In this document: piece after piece, positions 1 to 10,900 of the stretch | Layout of the letters: each line of letters begins with the position of its first letter | How positions within the stretch are numbered: the first letter of the stretch is position 1 | From: Eucalyptus grandis | Lineage: Eukaryota; Streptophyta; Magnoliopsida; Myrtales; Myrtaceae | DNA: 64,000 bases | Direction: 5' to 3' | NCBI RefSeq assembly: GCF_016545825.1 | Contig: NC_052613.1 | Location: forward strand, 40,902,112 to 40,966,111 | The notes under the pieces: generated by a model | The model's input: the letters and a program-made list of their open reading frames with translations, nothing else | What the model was told of the DNA's origin: nothing | The model's database searches: none | Program-made: the position numbers and the translations under genes

Positions 1-186
1 CTTGCGGCCGCCATGACTGCTTTATCTCGAAGTTTGGCTTAAGTATCTGACCTCAATTTTCGAAGCTCGCGGGTGGTTGCAAGTGGCCAATGTCAAGCTT
101 CGAAGCTCGCGGCCCCATGGCCGCTCGAGCTCAAACATAAAAATGACAGAGTAATTGCAATTGCATTATTACGTTTTTCTTAAGCA
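1..186. other. Unassigned sequence replacing the laccase 3' end
   Basis: No gene is visible here. A 14-bp direct repeat (TTCGAAGCTCGCGG) occurs at about 59-72 and 101-114 within GC-rich sequence. The laccase reading frame to its right stops matching the family at about 186, so this stretch is either part of an insertion or the far side of a rearrangement breakpoint. The window edge prevents a decision. Confidence 0.3.
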
Positions 187-2046
187 CCTGGGTTGTCATC
201 TAAAAACCTTATGGCAACCCAACCCCCAGAAGGCACACTCCCAGTGTTCCTCTCAATTTAGTCAGCAAGATCGAATTTTGCAGGGTCCTTATTTGGGTCG
301 AAATTGCCAAATCCTTGTCCCACAACGAAGAATGTGAACCCATGCAAGTGAAGGGGATGGCTCTCAGCACCAAGAATGCTCGTGTCCTGCATGACAAGCT
401 CAACACTGATGTCAAAAGGCAAGAACATCAGTTTTGTTCCTTTGCCCACATTTGTGTTGTTGGGTGGGGTCCCAGTGAAGTTGAATATGGATTTCGGGTA
501 GCTCGGAAAGTCCGTGCTGTAGACTCCGTTCGATTGACCAGTGCGGTGTGCTTGAAGGAGGGCAGTGGTCGGCATTGTGAAAGATACATTGTTAACAGCA
601 GCACTCAACATTGTCCCATGTGGTCCTTGGCAAGTTTGGTTGCCTTGACATGGAATAGTTCCGAGACCGATTGTGAAGAAGAAGCTTTTGTCAACCTTCC
701 GAGGGACATAGGCGGGAAATTGTGTGGTTGCTAAACTCCGGAGCTTCTTCGTGAAATTTGTCCCAAAGGCAGTGTCATTCAAAGAAGGGAGGGTCGGTTT
801 ATGGAGCGGATGTTGCTTAATTGAAGAAGACCGATGAGGATTGTTAGGGGGTGGTTTATCTTCTAAAATGCCAGTGACGGTAGAGTCATCGAATGTACCA
901 AGACGACTCCCATAAGGCCTTGCAGTCATGAGGAAAGTGGCTTTTGGGTAGTGTGGTTTTGTCTTGAGGACATTTGTGCTCTGTCCAGGGGCGATTAGGA
1001 GCATCTCGGTCTCAAATGGTTTCAAATAAATAGCATCAGCTTCGACCACAATGAGTGTGTGGTTTGCAATGCCAAAGAAGAGCTCATGATTAAGTGGAGC
1101 ATTGATTAAGCGAAGAAGATAAGTCTTTTGTGGCCTCACTTTGAGCCTGTATGTATCTGTAGGAGTTAATTTAGTCAAATATTTATTTCATGAATCATGA
1201 ATTGTATGCCTTCAGAGTTTCCATGGAAATGAGATTTTTAGGAAATATAATCCATAATGCAAGCCGCGGTACCTTTGGCAGAGCTGTTATGCAATGGTCC
1301 TGGAAGTCCATTGATGGCATAGGCATCGCAAGCATTAGGTCCTCCACTAGTTTGCAAGGCTTGAATGATGAATTCCTCAGGATCCAAATTAAACCATTCA
1401 CTTGAATGTTTGTGCTCTTTGTTAAATTCTTGGTAATCAGGAAAGCCAATGCAAAACAACATTGAGCTCGAATCAATCTAATCTCTAATGCATTCCTAAA
1501 GATGATGGGGACTTCTTTGTGAGGTTTGGTGAATGGATAAGAAGCATTATGTTTCAGAAGGATGGTCAGAGGACCGTAGAGAATTGATCGTAGCTATGAT
1601 ATATGCACATGCCACCAAAGAGTGCCTCTTTGGCCTACAATGGTGTAGTTGTACACATAACTCTGATCAATTTGTATCAGGCATTGGGTCACATATGCAG
1701 GACCATCTAACCATCCTGACCGAAGTTGTCGAACCCGATGCCTATTTTGCGTAGAAAACACATAAAAGGAAATCAACTCTTAGTTAAACACCAGAGACTA
1801 TTATAGTGCCTCTCTATTGACTACCTTAATCAACAATGGTTTGTGGGCTATCAACTCAGTGCAATTTGTCATACCAGTGAATTGAGATGTTGTTCGGGAC
1901 ATGGTTAATCACTTCAATTAGAAGTCAGTTGCCTTCCTTGGCAATGACTCGTGGGCCCCAAAATTTCCCATTTATAGTGACCATGCTTTTGGTGTAGCAT
2001 GAATGCGTTACGTTTTGCAACACGGCCTGCCAAACACATTTTCATG
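187..2046 (-). pseudogene. Laccase (multicopper oxidase) pseudogene, 3'-truncated
   Basis: Laccases are secreted four-copper oxidases that couple monolignol oxidation to reduction of O2 in the cell wall. Reading leftwards, the family segments appear in order: [14 protein letters not shown] and NHVPNNISIHW (about 1860-2046), [18 protein letters not shown] and [10 protein letters not shown] (about 1505-1750), the [15 protein letters not shown] region (1273-1395), then a long exon from 1156 down to 187 holding [15 protein letters not shown] and the copper site [14 protein letters not shown]. The intron at 1157-1272 keeps GT/AG ends; the donor of a probable intron near 1500 looks lost. Three in-frame stops are visible: TGA after IAKEGN, TAG right after WWHVHIS where Trp is expected, and TAA after KFDLAD. 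The frame then runs to DDNPG and ends, so the C-terminal HCH copper-binding block is missing. It cannot encode a working enzyme. The family assignment is very secure; the subfamily is not decided. Confidence 0.95.
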
Positions 2047-2205
2047 TGTTTAGAAAGAAAAGATCGCAATAGGAATTGTCGTTGCGCCAGTTCATGGACT
2101 TATCGTATACACCATTCATGTGTAGAATACAATCTCATTTCAAAAATAGTTTCAAGGACGATATGTGCATACATTGAACTTGTAATGTCTGGTCACGCCT
2201 TCATC

Positions 2206-2838
2206 GGTGACAAGAGCAGGATCAGGAAGCATGACGATGAAACATGGGAAAAACGACGTAATGGCAAAGTCCGTCGTCTCGTCACCATCGGCCACGATTG
2301 TGTGTGTTTAGAATCTTATCCTTCCATCTTGATTCGCCATCACATCGTTTTGCCCCCCAACTTTCGGACTCTCGGATCTATCGCTACCCTTGCGTCGCAA
2401 TATAGATTCCAATGCCACAAGAAAAGACCACTGGATAGATCCAACAAATGCATAAATTGAATCTCTTAAAAAATTATCCAATTCAAATTGACATATTTTA
2501 TTCATTTTGACTCAGTTTTATGCAATACAAATCAAGTGACTCATACTCGACCTCACTCATATCTGACTTGACCTATAAATGTAAAATACTTCCATATTTA
2601 ACCTAATTTAAGAAAACTCATACCCAAAGTGAGAGTAAATTATGAACTTATATAACACCCATATTATTTTGAATTTAAGCCATTCATATAATTAAAAAAA
2701 AATAGGCTTATAACTCATTTAATAGGTCTGGATAAACATGATATCCTGACATTCATGGAAAATTGTCCCAATTATATCACATTGCATATACATGTAGGAA
2801 GGAAGATTGGGACATCTCCCATAAATCAAGTATGTAAT
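2206..2838. repeat. Left part of duplicated block A, split off by the Copia insertion
   Basis: This stretch is collinear with 49650-50275. The first 250 bases also resemble 63240-63400. No gene is supported, although both copies carry a similar short open frame. It belongs to the same ancestral block as the sequence starting at 8284; the Copia element inserted between them. TSD base pairs GTAAT lie at 2834-2838. Confidence 0.75.
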
Positions 2839-3519
2839 TGTTGAGTAGGTCACTTCCAATTGGAGAAGCCAACGCAATTATGTATATTTGTAGTAGTATG
2901 GTAGTGAGTGTGTAAAAGTAAAAAGAAAAAAAAAGAAAAAGAAAATATCAAAAGAGATTGGGAGATAAATCAACATGATCTTCCACATCCAGAAAATCAA
3001 GAGAGATTGGGAAAGAAATCAAAGTGATATTCTCATATATACAAAATCACGAGAGATCAGGAGATAAATCTATGTGATTTTGTATCGTACAATTCCAATT
3101 GGGATTGCATTTGCTCCTATAAATAGGAGTCCTCATCAATGGAGAATAACATACAAAAGAAAGAATATCAGAGCAGCGTAGCGGAAGAAAAAGTTTTCTT
3201 CTTCCAAGAAAGAGAGTTATCTTTGAGTGTTATCTAGTTTACGAGAAGTTTAGACCCACAAATTGAAGACAGTGAGAGATCCACCTTTGGGTGAAGTTGT
3301 ATCCCATTATTTATCATAGTGAAAGTTTGAAGTGGACTACGGTCCCGTGGTTTTTCCCTTCACCTTGGAGGGTTTTCCACTTTAAAAATTCTTGTGTTAT
3401 TTACTATTCATCTTTATTGCTTTCATTTAATATTTTATCATATTTGATTTTCACATAAATAGTAGCGGAAAAATTATCTAGGCCTTCTCCATGAATATTC
3501 TTTTCTTTTTTTCCCAACA
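2839..3519 (+). repeat. Copia 5' LTR
   Basis: The LTR starts TGTTGAG and ends CCCAACA. It aligns along its full length with 7595-8283. It holds a TATA-like box followed by the segment that would lead into the transcript. Confidence 0.93.
3118..3125 (+). promoter_or_regulatory. TATA box of the Copia 5' LTR
   Basis: TATAAATA lies about 280 bases into the LTR, preceded by GCTCC. The same box is kept at 7882-7889 in the 3' LTR. Position and conservation fit a pol II promoter of an LTR element. Confidence 0.6.
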
Positions 3520-3522
3520 AAG

Positions 3523-3534
3523 TGGTATTGGAGC
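3523..3534 (+). other. Copia primer binding site
   Basis: TGGTATTGGAGC begins 4 bases after the 5' LTR. It resembles the usual plant Copia site TGGTATCAGAGC complementary to the 3' end of initiator methionine tRNA, with two changes. Confidence 0.7.
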
Positions 3535-3572
3535 AAGGTTGCTCTATATATTTTTTTTTTGTGCAGGATTAA

Positions 3573-4928
3573 ATGGAGGAAAATTTTGGCAACATGATAA
3601 AATTGACTGCATTCAATTATGCAATCTGGAAAACAAAGATGGAGGATCTGCTATACATTAAAGATCTTTGGAGGCCAATTGTGATACCGATGGAGGTACC
3701 AGTACCAGCGTCCAAGGAGTCCGATCCTATAGCGGAAGCCAAATTGGCATCATCTTCTGGTGGCAAACCAACGACAATGTTCGAAAGCGAATGGATGGTG
3801 CTCAATTGGAAGTGTGCCGCTCAAATCCAACAATGGATTGATAAGAGCATTTTTCAGAATTTTGCTAATGAACATGATGTTGGCGTTCTTTGGCAAAAAT
3901 TAGAGAAAATGTACGCAAGAGCAAGAACAACAGCGCAAAATAAAGCAAATCACATGCAGCAGCTCGTGAATTTGAAATACAAAGACGGGAGCAGTGTCTC
4001 GGAACACTTGAGCGAGTTACAAGGTATAGTAGATCAACTCAATTCTATGAAGATGACATTAGATGATGAATTGCAAGCATTACTGCTACTTAGCTCTTTG
4101 CCAAATAGCTGGGACACACTTGTTGTGTCAGTCAGCAACTCGGCTCCTGACGGCAAGCTTACCATGGACGTGGTAAAAGATAAAATGTTGAATGAAGAAT
4201 CCTGGCGAAAAGAGAGTGAAGTCAACCCTGAGTCTGGGGCTCTTGTCATTAATAGACAAGAAAATCAAGAACGGAGAGGGAGAAGCAAAAGCCAAAACTT
4301 CCAAAATAAGCAACGAGGAAGGTCCCAATCCAACTTCAGACAAGACAAGAAGTGTCATTATTGTGGCAAATTGGGACACTTCATCCGAGAATGCAGAAAG
4401 CTAAAGGTAGAAAAATCAAAATGTCATAACATCAACAAAGCTAACGAGAACCAGATGAATGACATTGCAAATATTGCAAATGAGGTGATCATTATTCAAA
4501 GTGATGATTCCATTAATCTTGCATCCCAAGATTCGACATGGGTAGTTAATACTGGTGCATCCTACCATGTCACGGCTCGTCAAGATCTTTTCACATCTTA
4601 CACCACTAGTGATTTTGGACTTGTAAAGATGGGAAACGGAGGTATGTCTAAAATTACTGGTATGGGTAATATTTATTTGGAGACTAATGTTGGATGTAGG
4701 CTACTGCTCAAAGATGAGAGACATGTTCCGGCCATACGCCACAATCTTATATCTGCCGGCAAGCTTGATGACGTAGGCTACATCAATTTCCTTAGTGATG
4801 GAAAATGGAAGCTCGCCAAAGGTAATTTGGTGATAGCCAAAGGAGAAAAGACTAACTCTCTCTATATCACACAATTCAAGCCGTGTGAATGTAACCAGAA
4901 AATGAGTCACCACCGAGTTATGGCATAA
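3573..4928 (+). pseudogene. Copia gag with protease region
   Basis: The 451-codon frame starts at the first ATG after the primer site. The N-terminal half is a UBN2/DUF4219-type Gag (FNYAIWKTKMEDLL near residue 16). A CCHC zinc knuckle, CHYCGKLGHFIREC, lies at about residues 261-274 (bases 4353-4394) after an Arg/Gln/Ser-rich basic stretch. The aspartic protease motif follows, but reads WVVNTGASYH at 4539-4568: the catalytic Asp of DTG is Asn. The frame ends at 4928 because a one-base shift near 4915 moves the GAG-pre-integrase region (HMSEKGL) into another frame. Identity as Copia gag-pro is secure; both the lost Asp and the shift make it non-functional. Confidence 0.92.
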
Positions 4929-5096
4929 GCAACTCGAACACATGAGTGAGAAAGGACTTAAGATTCTCACTAGAAAGCAACTTCTACCCGAAATAAAAGG
5001 TACACCATTGAATACTTGTGTCGACCGCATCATGGGAAAACAACATAGAGTAGCATTTCGCAATTTCCCACCATCTAGAAAAGCTGAATTTTAGAT

Positions 5097-5588
5097 TTGA
5101 TACATACTAATGTATGCACAATGCAAACTAGGACACTTGGAGGTGCGCTTTATTTTGTAACATTTATCGATGACCACTCTAGAAAGGTGTGGGCATTTGT
5201 CTTGAAAACTAAAGATCAAGTACAGGAAATCTTCAAGCAATTTCATATGAAGGTTGAAAGAGAAACAGGCAGGCGATTGAAGTGTGTACGCTCTGACAAC
5301 GGTGGCGAATACCAAGAACCTTTTGAAGATTATTGCAAAAACCTTAGGATTAAACTAGAAAGATCCACACCAAAAACACCTCAACACAATAGTGTCACGG
5401 AGCGGATAAATAGAACCATATGTGAAAAAATCAGATGTATGCTCTCCAAAGCAAAGCTGCCAAACCACTTTTGGGGTGGGGCAATAAGGACGGCAGTTGA
5501 TTTAATCAACCTATCACCTTTAGCTCCACTTAATGGTGATGTACCACAAAGTGTCTGGACTAGAAAGATGCTTCTTATGGCCACTTGA
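5097..5588 (+). pseudogene. Copia integrase core fragment
   Basis: This 163-codon frame is the rve integrase core. The catalytic triad is still visible: Asp in FIDDHSRKVW, Asp in VRSDNGGEY, and Glu in NSVTERINRT (usually NGVAERMNRT). Frame breaks lie on both sides: a base is missing near 5088, and another shift near 5575 moves the downstream HLKVFGCRAFVH region out of frame. Two more stops, near 5709 and 5765, interrupt the linker before the RT. Confidence 0.92.
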
Positions 5589-6144
5589 AGGTTTTCGGCT
5601 GTAGAGCATTTGTTCACATTCCAAGGGATGAGAGATCAAAGCTTGATGGGAAATCCAAGCAATGTATTTTTTTGGGGTACGCACATGAAGAATTCGGCTA
5701 CAGACTCTAGGATCCCATTAACCGGAAAATAGTCAAAAGCAGGGACGTGGTATTTCTTGAAGATTAGACAATCGAGGATTTCAAGAAGCATGAGAAATCT
5801 CCATCAACAGACGAATACCCAGTTGATCTTGGCCCAGACGCTCCTCCTATCGATTCTAATAACAAGCAAGCTGAATCTAGGATTGAAAGTAAGACTACCA
5901 CAACTGAACTTGAACCAATTGTTGAACAGGTCCCATCAGAACCTCAATTGAGGAGATCAACTCGTGAACTACAATCTAGTCGTAGATATTCTCCCAATGA
6001 ATACGTGATGCTCACTAATGAGGGAGAACTAGAGAACTACCAAGAAGCTGTATTCCATGAGCATAAAGAGGAGTGGTTAAAAGCTATGCAGGAGGAGATG
6101 AAATCCTTAGACGAAAATCATACTTATGATTTAGTCAAGTTGCC

Positions 6145-6822
6145 ATGAGGAAGAAAAGCTCTCAAAAACAATGGGTGTTCAGATTAAAGACTAAAGAAGG
6201 TAACTCACAGCCACGATACAAAGCAAGGTTGGTTGTGAAGGGATTCACTCAGAAGAAAGATATCGACTTCGATGAGGTATTTTCTCCTATAGTTAAAATG
6301 TCCTCTATCCGAGTTGTCCTTGGCTTGGCAGCAAGCTTGAACTTGGAGGTCGAGCAACTTGACGTGAAGACCTCGTTTTTACATGGAGATCTAAACGAGG
6401 AGATCTACATGGATCAGCCAGAAGGTTTCAAAATCATAGGCAAAGAAAATCTTGTGTGTAGATTGAGGAAGAGTCTTTATGGGCTCAAGCAGGCACCAAG
6501 ACAGTGGTACAAAAAATTCGATTCCTTCATGGAAGAAAATGAGTTCAACATAACCACTGCTAATCACTGTGTTTTCGTCAAGAAATTTACTAATGGTAAT
6601 TTCCTCATTTTTTTGCTTTACGTTGATGACATGCTAATTGTTGGCCAGGATAAAAGCAAGATCAACAACTTAAAGAAGGAATTAAGCAAGTGCTTTGCGA
6701 TGAAGGATTTGGGACCTGCAAAACAAATTCTTGGGATGGAAATCTTGCGAGACAGACAAAATCGTAAACTCTGTTACCTCAAGAACGGTATGTTAATAAA
6801 GTTCTTAAAAGATTTAATATGA
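6145..6822 (+). pseudogene. Copia reverse transcriptase fragment
   Basis: The RT domain begins with QWVFRLKTKEGN and ARLVVKGFTQKKDIDFDEVF and carries the catalytic box YVDDM at 6619-6633, with SLYGLKQAPRQW before it. Directly upstream the frame 5948-6148 holds the linker (EEWLKAMQEEMKSL) and ends in a TGA at 6146-6148; a lost base just after it changes frame. A one-base deletion near 6789 breaks the junction to the RNase H part. Confidence 0.93.
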
Positions 6823-7481
6823 ATAAATCCAAAGCAGTTTGTTCTCCACTTGCAAATCATTTCAAACTCAGCTTAAAGCAGTGCCCAAAAAGTGAGATGG
6901 ACATGGAAAAGAAGGAAATGGAAAAAGTTCCTTATGCATCGGTCATTGGCAGTCTAATGTACGCGATGGTATGCACGAGGCCTGATATCGCCTATGCAGA
7001 TGGTGTGGTAAGCAGATTTCTATCCAATCCTGGTAAGGAACATTGGGCAGCAGTCAAATGGATATTTAGGTATCTTCGAGGTACTTCTAATAACTGTATA
7101 TGCTTTGGTAATGGTAAAACTGTGTTATAAGGTTTTTCGGATTCAGACATGGCAGGAGACGTGGACTCAAAAAAGTCTACATCGAGATACCTAATGACTT
7201 TTGCAAGGGGAGCAGTTTCATGGCAATCTCGACTACAAAAATGTGTTGCCTTATCTAGTGCTGAAGTAGAGTATATTGCGATAACGGAAGCATGTAAAGA
7301 ACTCTTGTGGATGAAGAAGTTTCTACAAGAAGTGGGCCACAACCAAGAGGAGTATATCTTATATTCAGATAGTCAAAGCGCAATACACCTCAATAAAAAT
7401 GCAACTTTCCACTCCCGATCCAAACACATTGACATCAGATATCATTGGATACGTGATGTGTTGGAAGAAAAAGCCCTGTAG
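6819..7481 (+). pseudogene. Copia RNase H region with nonsense codon
   Basis: The first part (SPLANHFKLS, YASVIGSLMYAMVCTRPDIA) is the usual RT-RNase H connection. A TAA at 7128-7130 cuts the frame just before GFSDSDMAGD. The rest (AVSWQSRLQKCVALSSAEVEY, split here across about 7215-7275, then SRSKHIDIRYHWIRD) is RNase H and ends at 7481, shortly before the polypurine tract. Confidence 0.92.
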
Positions 7482-7582
7482 CTAAAGAAGATACACATTG
7501 ACAACAACAACTCAGATATGATGACAAAATCTCTATCTACATTGAACTTTTGCAGGTTTGACACCTTCTCCAAATTACTCGT

Positions 7583-7594
7583 GAGGGGGAGATT
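7583..7594 (+). other. Copia polypurine tract
   Basis: GAGGGGGAGATT lies immediately before the 3' LTR, the place where plus-strand DNA synthesis is primed in LTR elements. Confidence 0.75.
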
Positions 7595-8283
7595 TGTTGA
7601 GTAGGTCACTCCCAATTTGAGAGGCCAACGCAATTATGTATATTTGTAGTAGTATGGTAGTGAGTGTGTAAAAGTATAAAAAAAAAGGAGAAAAAAAAGA
7701 AAAAGAAAATATCAAAAGAAATCGGGAGATAAATCAACATGATCTTCCACATCCAGAAAATCAAGGGAGATTGGGAAAGAAATCAAAATGATATTCTCAC
7801 ATATACAAAATCACGAGAGATTAGGAGATACATCTACGTGATTTTGTATCATACAATTTCAATTTGGATTGCATTTACTCTTATAAATAGGAGTCCTCCT
7901 TAACGGAGAAGAACATACAAAAGAAAGAATATCATAGCAACGTAGCGGAAGAAACAATTTTCTTCTTCCAAAAAAGAGAGTTATCTTTGAGTGAGTTATC
8001 CAGTTTGTAAAAGGTTCAAATCCACAAATTGAAGACAGCGAGAGATCCACCTTTGGATGAAGTTGTATCCCATTATTTATTATAATGGAAGTTTGAAGTG
8101 GACTACGGTCCCGTGGTTTTTCCCTTCACCTTGAAGGGTTTTCCACGTTAAAATTTCGGGTGTTATTTACTATTCATCTTTATTGCTTTCATTTAATATT
8201 TTATCCTATTTAATTCTCACATAAATAGTAGCGGAAAAATTATTTGGGCCTTCTCCACAAATATTCTTTTCTTTTTCCCAACA
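7595..8283 (+). repeat. Copia 3' LTR
   Basis: It starts TGTTGAG and ends CCCAACA and aligns with the 5' LTR, with scattered substitutions and an A-rich length difference near 7675. Confidence 0.93.
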
Positions 8284-8874
8284 GTAATTGACATCGCATC
8301 GGTTGAGAAAAGAGCAAGAAGAACCATAAATTATTCATTCAATTATGCTTGATTCAAATGGGATGCTGACAGCCTTTGAGGAAGGACGTACGTGAAACAC
8401 AATAAGCAAAATACACAGAAGACTAGCGACTAATAGTCACTAATTAAGATATGGAAAAACACAGAATGGAAAGATTGTGTTGGATTCCAAAGAACTGATA
8501 ATGTTCATATACCACAAGAAGAAGAAGGCATCTTTTGTGTCAAGAACCGCTCTCCTTTCTCAAGATAAAGTTGACAGTGTCCACCACAGTGTCTATAACC
8601 TGCATAGGTAAATATAAAAGAGTTCAATTGAGGTGAGCGATTTTTGGATGCACTTTTAACCTTGGAAAATTTGGAGAGAAGACAAATTCCCCATAAAATT
8701 TGCTTTCAATTGGGCATATTTTGGAAATATTTATATTTTGCTAGGCTGAAGAAGGAAAAGGTTCAGTCATGTTTCATCCAACCAATTTAAAATTGACCGA
8801 TCACACAAAGTATAGCAAATCAAGGTATGTAAGTATGGGAGGATTATCCACACTGACAGCTCAAAACCACTTGA

Positions 8875-9469
8875 GGTCATGTTTGGTTCATTGCCCTGGA
8901 ATCACGAAAAGGAATCTCAATCTAAGCAATCAAATTCCTAGATGTGGGGTTCATTCTCTATTGTTTGGTTTCAATTTACAAATGAAGGGAGAAATGTTTG
9001 ATGTGAGATGCAAAGTGAGGTAAAAACATGTCAGAAATGGAATGTGTAAAATATTTCTCTGATCCACATATCCAAAGTGGCTAATGAAAAACTAGGGATA
9101 GAAACAGAATGAAGAACCACATACGATCCCCCAACAATTTCCCGATTATTGTCATCTAAAATGATCGTTTCATTTCACAAACACATTACATACAGCTCCT
9201 CAAAATCTCTTGAGTAAAGCATTTCACACATAATCTGCAACAATGAAGATAAAGTCATTCCCACGTAACTTCAAACTACTTCACAGCTGTTACCTCAAGC
9301 CATTATGATATTCTTGTCCTTATTGTGTTTTGAGTCAAAGACCCAATCACGAGAACAAATGGAGTGACAACAACTCAGCCAAGTGTGTTAATGGAACTTT
9401 ATATCCCCACTCAAGCCAACGTGATGCTCGTAGTTGGCGTCTCCATTAACAGACCAGACAAGTTTCGCA

Positions 9470-9528
<59 letters not shown>

Positions 9529-9609
9529 CTCACCTAGTAGAGGAATTTGAGGGCCATGGAATCAAGAGGCAAGCGAAACTCCCATGGAAGGATTTGAAGA
9601 TGATGAATG

Positions 9610-9646
<37 letters not shown>

Positions 9647-9883
9647 TTCTGGCTTTCTAGGATTTGAAGATTTATGAAGCTCAAGAGTACCGAGCATGTT
9701 GGGTTCGTGAATGTTTTTTCCTCCTAAGAATCCAAGTACTGCCTCTACTCGAGCAATTGAAATCTGCATTAGGAGTATCTGTTAACTAGGCACTTTGATT
9801 CTATGATCATAAATCCATCCAAAGAAGAGCTGCAATGGCATTCCATTTCCTGTTTATTACTCCAAGGTGAGCCAAACAAGGCC
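8875..9883. mobile_element. PIF/Harbinger-like non-autonomous element, copy A
   Basis: The left end GGTCATGTTTGGTTCA and the right end TGAGCCAAACAAGGCC are imperfect inverted repeats. The flanks are TGA and TAA, a decayed 3-bp TAA duplication. The same element sits at the same place in copies B and C, so it inserted before the blocks duplicated. No transposase frame is seen inside. Confidence 0.7.
9473..9526. repeat. (GA)n microsatellite
   Basis: About 27 perfect AG dinucleotides. The matching sites in copies B (about 17055) and C (about 53343) have only 3-4 units, so the expansion is private to copy A. Confidence 0.97.
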
Positions 9884-10299
9884 TAAGTGATTACACGATG
9901 TACTATATTTTTCATGGTGGAATCAATGACCTGCCGTCTCAACCATGACTTTCCATAGGATTATGTATCTAAAATCCGAAACCAAAGAAGTGAACATGCA
10001 CATGATTCACTTACTTAAGAACTGTCACAAAGCTAATTAGAGAATCCACAACAACTAGTAAAAGAGAAAGAAGAAGGGAGAAGGAATAGAGAAGAGGAGA
10101 AGGAGAATGTAAAAGAAAGAAACAAAGAGGGGGCTGTAGATTTATGTAGTAACAGAAATCCTACACCCATTTTATTTATATTAAATATAAATTATATATG
10201 ACAATAATACCCTTATGTAAGTAAAAAAGGAAATAAAACTCTGATAATAAAGGAAACTTAATTAAAGTAACTTAACACTCCCCCTCAAGTTGGAGCATA

Positions 10300-10900
10300 T
10301 AGGTCACCCATGCCTAGCTTGGAACAACCAGTAACAAAAGCAGGACGAAATAATGCTTTGGTAAACATATCAGCAAACTGATCTCTCGAGGCAACGTAAG
10401 GAGTAGGAACCAGCTTCTGCTTCACAGCATCCCGAACAAAGTGACAGTCAACTTCTATATGCTTAGTTCGCTCTTGAAAAACAGGATTCTAGCAATATAA
10501 ATAGCTGCTTGATCAGCACCCAAAAAAATAATAACTACTTGATTATCACACATCATATCAATAGGTTGATTAATAAAAAATCCAAGCTCCTAGAGAAGAG
10601 ATTTCAACCACAACAATTCGGCCACAGTATGTGCTATAGCACGATATTCAGCCTTTGCACTAGACTTGGCAATGGTAGTCTGTTTCTTGCTTCTCCAAGT
10701 AACCAAATTACTAAAGCTCCTACAGATAGTAGAGCCCAATCAACAGTCATAGTAGTAGTCGTAGTAGTAGTAGCAACAGAAGTAGTAGCAGCAGTAGTAG
10801 CCACAGTAGCCGCAGTAGCCGAACCAATAGTAGTAGGAGTAGCAGCAGCAATAGCAATAGTAGGAGTAGCAACAGTAGGAGTCATAGTATTATCACTCAT
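10300..10900 (-). pseudogene. Chimeric gag N-terminus fused to RNase H remnant
   Basis: On the minus strand an ATG near 10900 starts MSDNTMTPTVATPT, an Ala/Thr-rich frame that resembles the N-terminus of many plant Copia Gag proteins. Within about 50 codons it meets RNase H sequence: after a frame change the reading is NLVTWRSKK, then AELLWLKSLL, IDMMCDNQ and RTKHIEVDCHFVRD, and finally DQFADMFTKAL next to the polypurine tract. Everything from gag to most of RNase H is therefore missing, which makes this a deletion derivative that could only move with help from other elements. Confidence 0.8.
10735..10890. repeat. Imperfect AGT/AGC trinucleotide tract
   Basis: Runs of GTAGTAGTAG, GCAGCAG and related triplets lie within the small Copia element and encode the Ala/Thr/Val-rich part of its short Gag-like frame. 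Confidence 0.85.

Larger units (their letters stand above)
2839..8283 (+). mobile_element. Ty1/Copia LTR retrotransposon, complete ends, dead coding region
   Basis: The element runs from TGTTGAGTAGG to CTTTTTCCCAACA and is flanked by the 5-bp duplication GTAAT (2834-2838 and 8284-8288). The uninterrupted paralogous site near 50275 confirms the insertion. Domain order gag, protease, integrase, RT, RNase H identifies Ty1/Copia; the gag and GAG-pre-integrase style suggest the Tork/TNT1 side, which is less certain. The LTRs are 681 and 689 bp and differ at roughly 5 percent by eye, so the insertion is not recent. It cannot move on its own because gag-pol has many breaks. Confidence 0.95.

Noticed and set aside
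1..130. Cloning-vector polylinker because of NotI, NcoI and XhoI-like sites
   Set aside because: The sites are scattered within plant-like GC-rich sequence with no vector backbone; chance occurrence is likely.
2200..2460. Gene at the conserved GKVRRLVTIGHD-like frame
   Set aside because: Three copies exist (also 49655 and 63240), but they diverge by frame changes after about 40 codons; better explained as a repeat.
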